This document shows positions 22,126-28,193 of a stretch of 28,193 bases of DNA, in pieces. The DNA is from Bacteroidales bacterium UBA6248 (GTDB lineage Bacteria; Bacteroidota; Bacteroidia; Bacteroidales; Lentimicrobiaceae): contig DJVU01000089.1 of the NCBI GenBank assembly GCA_002441345.1, positions 1-28,193 of the forward strand, written 5' to 3'. Each line of letters opens with the position of its first letter. Positions within the stretch are counted from its first letter, which is position 1. The position numbers and the translations under genes were made by a program. The notes under the pieces are model-generated. The model saw only the letters and a program-made list of their open reading frames with translations. It was not told the DNA's origin and searched no databases.

Positions 22126-24662
22126 TCTTCTGTTTTTTGTTCCAGAATATTTGCCAGCTTTTCCATCCCCGGAAGGAGTTCGGATATTACTTCCCTGATT
22201 TCGTCCTTGTCATGAATGGCTGCATCGCGCAGAGCCTCCAGTTTCAGCAAAAGGGATGTTTCCTTTTCAGCCCCCAGGTTACGGATGTTTGGAAGAATAC
22301 GGTGCGCCAGCAAGGCCAGCTGTTTATAATCCTCTCCGGAAAATGCGTTTTGCATCGCCTCCGCTGTGTTTTTCAGGTTGTCGCGCAGTGAAATAAGTAT
22401 TTTCTTCAGCGATTCCGGATCGCCACCGCTGAACGCCGTGAATGCATCGAGCCGAACCGTTGCAGCCGGCTTTCCGGGGACCTTATCTCCGGTTTCTTTA
22501 ACAATGCCCGGAATGGTCTTCAGGATTTGAAAAAGCTCTGCCTGCCGGAAAGGCTTTATCAGGAAATACTGCATCCCGGCTTCTTTGTATCTGCTGAGAT
22601 CGGATTGGGTGGCATGGGCGGTAAGACCCATTACGGGCGGCAGCGGTACTCCCTGCTCCTCCGAATGCCGGATAAGATGTCCGGTGAGCTCTGGTCCGCT
22701 CATTCCAGGCATCTGTATGTCGGTCATGATAAGATCGTAATTGTCTTTATTACGGATAAAAATCTCATAAGCCGCCGCACCGTCGCCTGCAGCATCCACA
22801 CGTGCTCCCATTTCTTTCAGGAGCCCTTCAATTAAAATGCGTGTGGTTACATCGTCCTCAGCCAGCAGAATGCTCAATCCGTTTAAATCGGGGCGTTCTG
22901 TGGCATTTTCTGAAATTTTTTCAGGGATTTCACCATTGTACCAGGGCAGCGGCAGAACAACCCTGAAGCGGGTACCTTCGCCGGGATTGCTTTTCAGTGA
23001 AATGCTGCCATTCATCTGACCGGCCAGTTTGCTGCAGATGGCAAGGCCGAGTCCCGAACCTCCGTACTTACGAGTGATACCTTCGTCAACCTGTGTAAAT
23101 TCCCGAAAAATGTCCTGTTGTTTCTCCTCCGGAATTCCTATGCCGGTATCGGATACTGAAATTTCGAGCTGTACCGTATCTCCCTCCCGTTTTGTATCCA
23201 GAGTTAGTTCAATTTCACCGGTTTCCGTGAATTTGATGCTGTTGTTAAGCAGATTAAAAATAATCTGTCGTATACGAAGCGGGTCGCCCAGGGTGGCCAG
23301 GCCGCGTTCGCCGGATGTAATGAATTTCATTTTCAGACCTTTTTGTTCGCCTCTGGGCTTTAAGGTTTCAAAGGCCTCATTCAGAAGTTCTTCCGGCTTA
23401 AACGGATGCGATTCGAGGGTGAATTTGTCGCTTCCGATGCGGGAATAATCCAATAGGTTATCGATTAGCCCAAGCAGATGGCCGGATGAATTATTGATAT
23501 ATCTCAGGTATTCCGACTGCACCTTGCCCAGCTTCATGGACGAGAGTTTTTCGGTAAAGCCAATGATGCTTGTGATAGGTGTTCGTATTTCATGGCTCAT
23601 ATTGGCAAGAAACATCTCCTTAACCTTGAGTAATTCTTCGGCAAGAGCCCTGGCTTTTTCTGTTTCGCGCCTGTAATATGCGCTTCGTGCCAGATCTTTC
23701 CATATGAGTATGATAAATACGATGATTGTAATTAAACCTGCCGTGGCAAGAATAAGGGCTGTATTCCAAAGCCTTTTTACAAGGATATTGGCATTCTCTG
23801 AACCTTCAATAGCCCGGTTAATTTCTTCTTTTTCGAACAGAATCAGTACGTTGCGGATTTCGTCGAGGATTACCTGGTCGGTTCTAAGCAGCATCAGTTC
23901 CCTTTCAAGTGCCATCTGCCGCTCCAGCCGCTCTTCTTCTCCCATCTGCTTAAGCTGCGACTTAACCCGGGCAATGGTGGTGTCAGGCAACCTGGTGAAC
24001 GTGTGGATGGTGTCGGGTACGGATTCCTTCTGCACTTCCGCGACCACAACGCTGTCACTGTCTTGCTGCCGACCGGTGATTCCCGTCCAGAGCCTGCGGA
24101 AAAGTCCGGTTCTTTTCTGAAGTTCCGGTTCCTTTTTGTCGGACAGGGCAGGCAGAGAGTTTTCACTTACCGTACTTGTTGAATACGTTATGGTATCCAT
24201 AAAGTGATCGAGCATCTGATTCAAACGCTCATCGCTCAGAATAGGCCCGGTTCCTGCCCGGCTGATCCGGAAATAGCTTTCAAGGGTTGCCCGCTTCAGG
24301 TCGAGCAGACTGTCGACCGTCTGCATCCTCCTGTACTGCTCGGGCTGGTTTACACTGGTGTACTTGAGCGAATCGGCAATCATTCGTATGGCCGCTTCGT
24401 CTTCCCGGTAACGGGTAAGGTATTTTTTCTGTCCGGTAGTGATGTATGCTCTTGCCTGTCCGTCGGCATCAATCAGCCGCGACAACATATTGCTGATAAG
24501 GGTGAGTTTTACGACAGGCTGTGAAGCTCCGGTGTCGGGAAGACTTAATTGCGTTGCGAGTTTGATAACGGCAAATACGGCTATCATTGATAACAGCAGG
24601 ATCATGATAAATCCTGTGATAACCTTGCTTTTGATCCGCTCCCTGTTTTTGTTTTTTTTCAT
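22119..24662 (-). CDS. Hybrid sensor histidine kinase with receiver and Hpt domains
   Basis: An 847-residue kinase. Span one is at residues 14-36, a long periplasmic helical sensor region at about 40-298, and span two at about 301-321. HisKA follows with phospho-acceptor H357 (MSHEIRTP), then HATPase with N473/N474, DTGIGI (505-510) and GGSGLGL (534-540). A receiver domain has D648 and K703, and a C-terminal Hpt domain has H787 (LAHRILPNIRNLG). This makes a complete His-Asp-His chain ready to pass phosphate to an external receiver, most simply the convergent sigma-54 regulator. The start MKKNKN is taken over a Met seven residues upstream because the basic stretch precedes the span. The periplasmic part resembles CHASE3-like helical sensors only in general character. 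Confidence 0.93.
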   Translation of the reverse strand: MKKNKNRERIKSKVITGFIMILLLSMIAVFAVIKLATQLSLPDTGASQPVVKLTLISNMLSRLIDADGQARAYITTGQKKYLTRYREDEAAIRMIADSLKYTSVNQPEQYRRMQTVDSLLDLKRATLESYFRISRAGTGPILSDERLNQMLDHFMDTITYSTSTVSENSLPALSDKKEPELQKRTGLFRRLWTGITGRQQDSDSVVVAEVQKESVPDTIHTFTRLPDTTIARVKSQLKQMGEEERLERQMALERELMLLRTDQVILDEIRNVLILFEKEEINRAIEGSENANILVKRLWNTALILATAGLITIIVFIILIWKDLARSAYYRRETEKARALAEELLKVKEMFLANMSHEIRTPITSIIGFTEKLSSMKLGKVQSEYLRYINNSSGHLLGLIDNLLDYSRIGSDKFTLESHPFKPEELLNEAFETLKPRGEQKGLKMKFITSGERGLATLGDPLRIRQIIFNLLNNSIKFTETGEIELTLDTKREGDTVQLEISVSDTGIGIPEEKQQDIFREFTQVDEGITRKYGGSGLGLAICSKLAGQMNGSISLKSNPGEGTRFRVVLPLPWYNGEIPEKISENATERPDLNGLSILLAEDDVTTRILIEGLLKEMGARVDAAGDGAAAYEIFIRNKDNYDLIMTDIQMPGMSGPELTGHLIRHSEEQGVPLPPVMGLTAHATQSDLSRYKEAGMQYFLIKPFRQAELFQILKTIPGIVKETGDKVPGKPAATVRLDAFTAFSGGDPESLKKILISLRDNLKNTAEAMQNAFSGEDYKQLALLAHRILPNIRNLGAEKETSLLLKLEALRDAAIHDKDEIREVISELLPGMEKLANILEQKTEDY

Positions 24663-24826
24663 CCCGGAAAGGTTGCCATACAATTATTTATACTCGCTTG
24701 TGCGGATGGAAATGTGTTATTCGTTTTTTATCCTTCGTCTCAACGGGCAATTCTGTAATATGCGGGTCAACACCGCTCCTGATAGCGTAACTTTCAGAAG
24801 CGTAAAATACGTGTTGCAGATTTATG

Positions 24827-24834
24827 CAAAATTA
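24827..24834 (-). promoter_or_regulatory. Candidate -7 element for the hybrid kinase gene
   Basis: TAATTTTG on the minus strand is an exact TAnnTTTG match. It predicts a leader of about 155 nt; no TTTG lies at -33. Confidence 0.35.
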
Positions 24835-24855
24835 GGGTAAAAGATATAGGTTTTA

Positions 24856-25074
24856 GTGCCGGCATTACGAAAGATTGCGAAAGCTTTGCTGCTGTTGTTT
24901 CTTTTTGTTCTGTCCGGTTGCAGCATCCGGAAAGCGAAAGCCCCTCGACATTGCATGGAAAGGGGCTTCGCATCGGACAGGTATACAGGAGCCTTATCGG
25001 CCGGAATTATTTTCAGCTTTCGGTTGATACCACCAGCATCCGTGATTTTTCCCAGAAAAGTTCGGGATTTTTGA
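24856..25074 (+). CDS. Possible small lipoprotein ORF (doubtful)
   Basis: A 72-codon frame with a GTG start reads MPALRKIAK followed by a leucine-rich hydrophobic run and a lipobox LSGC (Cys 22), then SIRKAKAP: a textbook lipoprotein signal. The remainder shows no domain and overlaps the end of the minus-strand coiled-coil lipoprotein gene by 62 nt as well as its possible terminator hairpin. There is a stop codon three codons upstream, so no other start is available. It may be a real short lipoprotein, a remnant, or chance. Confidence 0.3.
   Translation: MPALRKIAKALLLLFLFVLSGCSIRKAKAPRHCMERGFASDRYTGALSAGIIFSFRLIPPASVIFPRKVRDF
24938..24968 (-). terminator. Possible terminator of the coiled-coil lipoprotein gene
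   Basis: AAGCCCCT (24938-24945) and AGGGGCTT (24961-24968) form an 8-bp stem with a 15-nt loop, 45 nt past the stop codon at 25013. On the minus strand only a broken T tract (TTTCGCTTT) follows, so the terminator is weak. Confidence 0.45.
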
Positions 25075-25885
25075 TTACCAGTTCTTCCGCTTTCTTTTCG
25101 TTTACAATGATTTCGTACGAACCGGCAGGATGTACCGATACCAGGGTGGCTTTTTTCACTCCCAGGGGAATGGAGTTCAGGTTGCGGATGTCAACTTTTG
25201 TGAATTCAGTGATGTTGACATCACCGGCAATTTTTTCGGAACGTCCGATGCCGAGAAAACCGCCTTCTTTGTTCAGAATGTGCTTTTCAATCAGCTCTTT
25301 ACGGTCGCCGACAATAAAATAGGCCGTGTTGAGCTCATTGGTTTTATCGTTGATAACACCGGCAAGCTGACGTTTTTCGTCTTTCATACGCGAAATGGTG
25401 TCGGAAAGTACTGCTATGGAGAAATTCAAATTGCTGAGTTCTTCCTTGAGGACTACAATCTCTGCATCCTTTTCGGTAATCTGCTGATTGGTGAGTGCAA
25501 TCATATTTTCAAATTCCGAAATTTTCATGTTGCTGTTTTTCAGCCTCCGGTTCAGATCAGCTATTTTATTCTTATTCTCCTGCATCAGTTCATTAATCAG
25601 CCGGATATCTTCATTTATCCGCTCTCTTGCCGGCTTGCTGAGTTCACGGCCTTGTCCGGTTTGCGAACTGATCAGCTTTTCACGCGATTTAATCTCAGCA
25701 AGGTTGGCTTCTATCTCATTCATGGTCATGAGGAAGTCGTTAACCAGTGAGTCCTTAACGGCAGATTCACCCAGAATCCGCTGGTTTTCCATCGATAACA
25801 TATTGATTTGTTCCGTCTGCTTTTTGTTTTCACACGACATCAGGACGACGGGTAAGACAAGAAGTAATAGCCATAATTTTTTCAT
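25013..25885 (-). CDS. Coiled-coil lipoprotein
   Basis: A 290-residue lipoprotein with lipobox LMSC (Cys 18). Residues 25-180 are almost entirely coiled coil with many Glu, Lys, Asn and Ile heptads. The C-terminal ~100 residues form a compact, mostly beta region (EGGFLGIGRSEKIAGDVNIT, then ATLVSVHPAGSYEIIVNEK). The layout resembles Bacteroidetes lipoproteins annotated as Cbp1-type collagen-binding adhesins, but I cannot confirm this from sequence alone, and adhesion is only a possibility. It should be attached to the outer or inner membrane, facing outward from the cytoplasm. It stands alone, with an A/T-rich 197-nt upstream region with no exact -7 box. Confidence 0.82.
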   Translation of the reverse strand: MKKLWLLLLVLPVVLMSCENKKQTEQINMLSMENQRILGESAVKDSLVNDFLMTMNEIEANLAEIKSREKLISSQTGQGRELSKPARERINEDIRLINELMQENKNKIADLNRRLKNSNMKISEFENMIALTNQQITEKDAEIVVLKEELSNLNFSIAVLSDTISRMKDEKRQLAGVINDKTNELNTAYFIVGDRKELIEKHILNKEGGFLGIGRSEKIAGDVNITEFTKVDIRNLNSIPLGVKKATLVSVHPAGSYEIIVNEKKAEELVIKNPELFWEKSRMLVVSTES

Positions 25886-26082
25886 GGGATAAAGTTTTTA
25901 GGTTTGTGCCGCTATGTTCAAATGTTAAACCAAAAATTATAATATTTTTCTAACGTATTGAAAATCAATATAAATAAAATAATTTATAGAATTTCTAGTG
26001 TGTAATTTATCCCCAGAACGTTGAATTTCTGCTGATATCGGGAAGCTGGAATCTGTTGTCGAACAGGTATCCTGTCACCGTG

Positions 26083-26784
26083 TTAATTGCGACAGTATTT
26101 TTTATGCGCTCGTTCCAGTGTGTTTCGTGAGCGTTCCATCCCGTGTGATGGAAGGAATAGTCTGCAATCTGTTTGCAGCAGTATTTCCCAGCTTTGCATC
26201 AGCGTTTTCACATCATCGGCAAACGGGGGAAAGCAATTTCCGGGAAATACTCCGAAAAGGGTATCGCCCGTCAGGGCTATTTCGTTATCAGCAGTCACAC
26301 ACTGCGAACCCGGCGAATGGCCTGGAGTGTGTATTATTCCGATATTGATGGGAAAACCTTCCGGAAGCCGGTTGTTTTCCGTCAGGAAATCGGGTTTGCA
26401 TGGAGTGGTTTTAAGAAAAGTGCTTCCGGAAGGTAAGGGTATTCGCATTAGCATTCGCGTAAACCATACGGTTCCGGCAGGCAGGGGCCCGCTGCCCTTT
26501 TCCAGGAATTCCGCTTCCGCGGGATGTACACAGACTTTTGCTCCGGTGAGCGAACGTATGAATCCGGCGTTTCCGCAATGGTCAAAATGGGTGTGGGTGA
26601 GGATGAGGAAATCCGGCGCCGAAACTCCGGCCTGCCGAAGCCTGCGTTGCAGCATTTTTCGGCTAAATGCTATGGATGTGTCCACAAGGATGCGTTTCCC
26701 GCATGTCTCAATCAGGAACACATTGCTTCTGCCGGACAGTATCCGGGTAATGCGTGTTCCTTTTTGCGTAATCCAGGTTTTCAT
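26083..26784 (-). CDS. MBL fold metallo-hydrolase
   Basis: A 233-residue cytoplasmic metallo-beta-lactamase-fold enzyme. The zinc ligands are all visible: HTHFDH at 64-69, His156 (HTPGHSPGS), Asp174 (LTGDTLF) and His214 (LPSHG). This is the small glyoxalase-II-like subgroup, usually hydrolysing thioesters or similar; the substrate cannot be predicted. It follows the YdeI-like gene by 46 nt on the same strand and is likely in one operon with it. Confidence 0.92.
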   Translation of the reverse strand: MKTWITQKGTRITRILSGRSNVFLIETCGKRILVDTSIAFSRKMLQRRLRQAGVSAPDFLILTHTHFDHCGNAGFIRSLTGAKVCVHPAEAEFLEKGSGPLPAGTVWFTRMLMRIPLPSGSTFLKTTPCKPDFLTENNRLPEGFPINIGIIHTPGHSPGSQCVTADNEIALTGDTLFGVFPGNCFPPFADDVKTLMQSWEILLQTDCRLFLPSHGMERSRNTLERAHKKYCRN

Positions 26785-26830
26785 ACAATCGGACTGGTAA
26801 TTGCCGGCTTCGCGTTTTTTCAGATGGTAA

Positions 26831-27451
26831 TTAAATTTCAGGTCTCTTTTTATGGCCCGAATCGCTGCGCATCAGCGGGATACGCTGCCGGTTGCGTGCG
26901 CAGTCCATAACTTCATTCAGCCTTTTAAGCTGAGTTTCTTCCTTTTTGGCCGCGGCGATCCAGAATATGCAGTTTCTGCGGTACGATTCCGACGAATCGC
27001 TGAACCACTGCCATGCTCCTGCATCTTTTTTGAAACGTTCTTCCATTCCGGCAGGGAATACCGGATTCCGCCGCAACTCGTTGTGCTCATCCGAGGCCGT
27101 CTGGTTTCTTCGTTCAAAGGCTGCAATCCCCGCTTCATGCATCAGTCCGGCCTCCGTAAGTTCAAGAACTTTGGCGATATTCAGGCTGCTCCAGGTGCTC
27201 CCCGGTTTACGGGGGGTAAACCTTACCCTGTAGATTTGCTCATCAACTGCTTTGGTAAGTCCGTCTATCCAGCCGTAGCAAAGAGCAATTTCAACCGCTT
27301 CCTTATATCCGAACAATGTTGAATTGTGCTTGCTTTTGCCCTTTTTCAGAAATCCAAGCCATGCCTCAGGAGCCAGGTTGTGGTTGGATTCAAGCCATTG
27401 TCTGAATTCACATCCTTCCCGGAAAATAAGTATGCCTGCAGGAATATTCAT
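26831..27451 (-). CDS. YdeI/OmpD-associated family protein
   Basis: A 206-residue protein with the YdeI family core: EFRQWLESNHN near the start, EAWLGFLKKGK, EAVEIALCYGWIDGLTK at about 50-66, and FTPRKPGSTWSSLNIAKVLEL. The C-terminal third holds the WFSDSSESYRRNCIFWIAAAKKEETQLKRL helix pair typical of the family. Some members have been linked to bacteriocin or peptide resistance, but the biochemical role is unclear. No signal peptide is present. It is first in a two-gene operon with the MBL hydrolase. Confidence 0.9.
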   Translation of the reverse strand: MNIPAGILIFREGCEFRQWLESNHNLAPEAWLGFLKKGKSKHNSTLFGYKEAVEIALCYGWIDGLTKAVDEQIYRVRFTPRKPGSTWSSLNIAKVLELTEAGLMHEAGIAAFERRNQTASDEHNELRRNPVFPAGMEERFKKDAGAWQWFSDSSESYRRNCIFWIAAAKKEETQLKRLNEVMDCARNRQRIPLMRSDSGHKKRPEI

Positions 27452-27744
27452 GGGATAAATGACCAGTTTAACGTTGTAAAGTTAATTTTTATGAACATCG
27501 ACTCCGCAAAAATGAAATATTAGTGTACCGGAATTGAACCTTAGACTAAAAAACAGGTTTAAACGAGGGGATTCTCCATCCTTTTCCTGATTCAGATACA
27601 AACGACGGGACTCAAAACCGGACCATTATTATTATCTGGTGATGCATTGCGAATTCCGGACCTTATTTCTGTAAAATACCGGGAAAGAAGAGAAGAAGAC
27701 GAATCCGAACTTTTACTATTGTGTAACTTCAATAAACGTTTACA
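27452..27744. other. Divergent intergenic region
   Basis: A 293-nt gap between the YdeI-like gene and the PD40 gene. It must hold both promoters, but no exact TAnnTTTG is seen; TACTATTG about 27 nt before the PD40 start is one mismatch away. I see no RNA gene or clear repeat. Confidence 0.4.
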
Positions 27745-28193
27745 ATGATGAGAATAAAAACTATGCTGTTGACTGCGGTACTTGCGATTGCTGCAGCCGG
27801 TTTTGCAGCCGGGTCTGATGAGAATCCATGCAGCTGGTGTACGCACGACGTGCCCGGATCGGCAGTATCAGCGCCCGATACAGGAATTCATTATTCAGAG
27901 GAGAAACATCTGAAGAATCTGCGGCAGCTTACTTTTGGCGGAGACAATGCAGAAGCATATTTCAGTTTCGATAATTCTATGATAGCATTTCAGGCCAAAA
28001 ACAAGGCCTGGGGCACCAGCTGCGATCATATTTACTACTTTCCGTTCAGCGATGGGAATATGAAGAACCACATCCCTCAGCTTATCAGTGAGGGGGTTGG
28101 CCGGACTACCTGTTCCTTTTTCATGCCCGGAGATACCAGCATCTTATATGCTTCCACGCGTTCGGGAAGCGATGCCTGTCCGCCGGAGCCGGT
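27745..28193 (+). CDS. Secreted PD40/TolB-like beta-propeller protein (3' end cut by window)
   Basis: The frame from the ATG at 27745 (or 27748) stays open to the window edge, 149 residues. A signal peptide covers about residues 1-21 (hydrophobic LLTAVLAIAAAGFAA). A CSWC pair follows near residues 29-32. Then come the propeller blades: HLKNLRQLTFGGDNAEAYF, SMIAFQAK and GDTSILYASTRSG, the repeated fold seen in TolB and PD40 proteins. It should be periplasmic or secreted. The role cannot be told from the first blades; in this phylum similar proteins serve as sensors, peptidase-like or binding proteins. Confidence 0.82.
   Translation, partial: MMRIKTMLLTAVLAIAAAGFAAGSDENPCSWCTHDVPGSAVSAPDTGIHYSEEKHLKNLRQLTFGGDNAEAYFSFDNSMIAFQAKNKAWGTSCDHIYYFPFSDGNMKNHIPQLISEGVGRTTCSFFMPGDTSILYASTRSGSDACPPEP

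Noticed and set aside
26006..26082. Coding-like remnant downstream of the MBL gene on the minus strand (reads GYLFDNRFQLPDISRNSTFWG then stop)
   Set aside because: No start codon, too short, and no family recognised; could be chance.
26087..26800. 237-codon plus-strand frame opposite the MBL hydrolase
   Set aside because: The minus-strand gene has all zinc ligands; the plus frame is a mirror with no motif.
1..28193. CRISPR array, tRNA, rRNA, insertion sequence or prophage
   Set aside because: No spaced direct repeats, cloverleaf, rRNA core motif, transposase or phage protein was recognised anywhere in the window.

Overview
This window comes from the phylum Bacteroidota, most likely a Bacteroidales/Marinilabiliales-type member. 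The evidence is the gene families (DUF2851, DUF5777, Bacteroidetes-type PruA, a DivIC-ZapA-RNase Y neighbourhood), several exact TAnnTTTG promoter elements, few Shine-Dalgarno sites, and many signal-peptide lipoproteins. No tRNA, rRNA, CRISPR array, transposase or phage gene was seen. Most genes are housekeeping or envelope functions.

Left block (1 to about 7.1 kb): a truncated multi-PAS membrane histidine kinase on the minus strand; then pruA, a DivIC/FtsB-like gene and a YqgE/AlgH gene on the plus strand; then, on the minus strand, a coiled-coil ZapB-like gene, zapA, a 6S RNA gene and rny (RNase Y). The 6S RNA is supported by a closing stem whose two arms lie about 170 nt apart, with the downstream arm running straight into eight U residues.

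A gene-free stretch (7.03-7.58 kb) separates this from the right block, which looks by eye more GC-rich and carries a few good Shine-Dalgarno sites. The expected left-block partner pheT is not there. This could be a rearrangement or an assembly join.

Right block (7.6-28.2 kb): a DUF2851 gene; a sodium:neurotransmitter-type symporter with an extra soluble domain, co-translated with a MetS-like small subunit; a membrane-anchored helix-hairpin-helix protein; a TPR lipid- or membrane-exposed protein; a rhomboid protease; a three-gene cytochrome-lipoprotein/DUF5777 barrel cluster; an S41 C-terminal processing protease; a dihydroorotate-dehydrogenase-like flavoprotein; a YhiN/BaiN-like flavoprotein; a convergent sigma-54 response regulator and hybrid kinase with Hpt domain that are a likely phosphorelay pair; a coiled-coil lipoprotein; an MBL hydrolase and a YdeI/OmpD-associated protein in one operon; and the start of a secreted PD40/TolB-like propeller protein cut by the window end.

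The best candidates for something undescribed are the diheme/monoheme lipoprotein plus DUF5777 cluster (14.3-16.3 kb), the domain-inserted NSS symporter (9.2-11.2 kb), and the DUF2851 protein, whose motifs hint at a nuclease-like core with a cysteine cluster.
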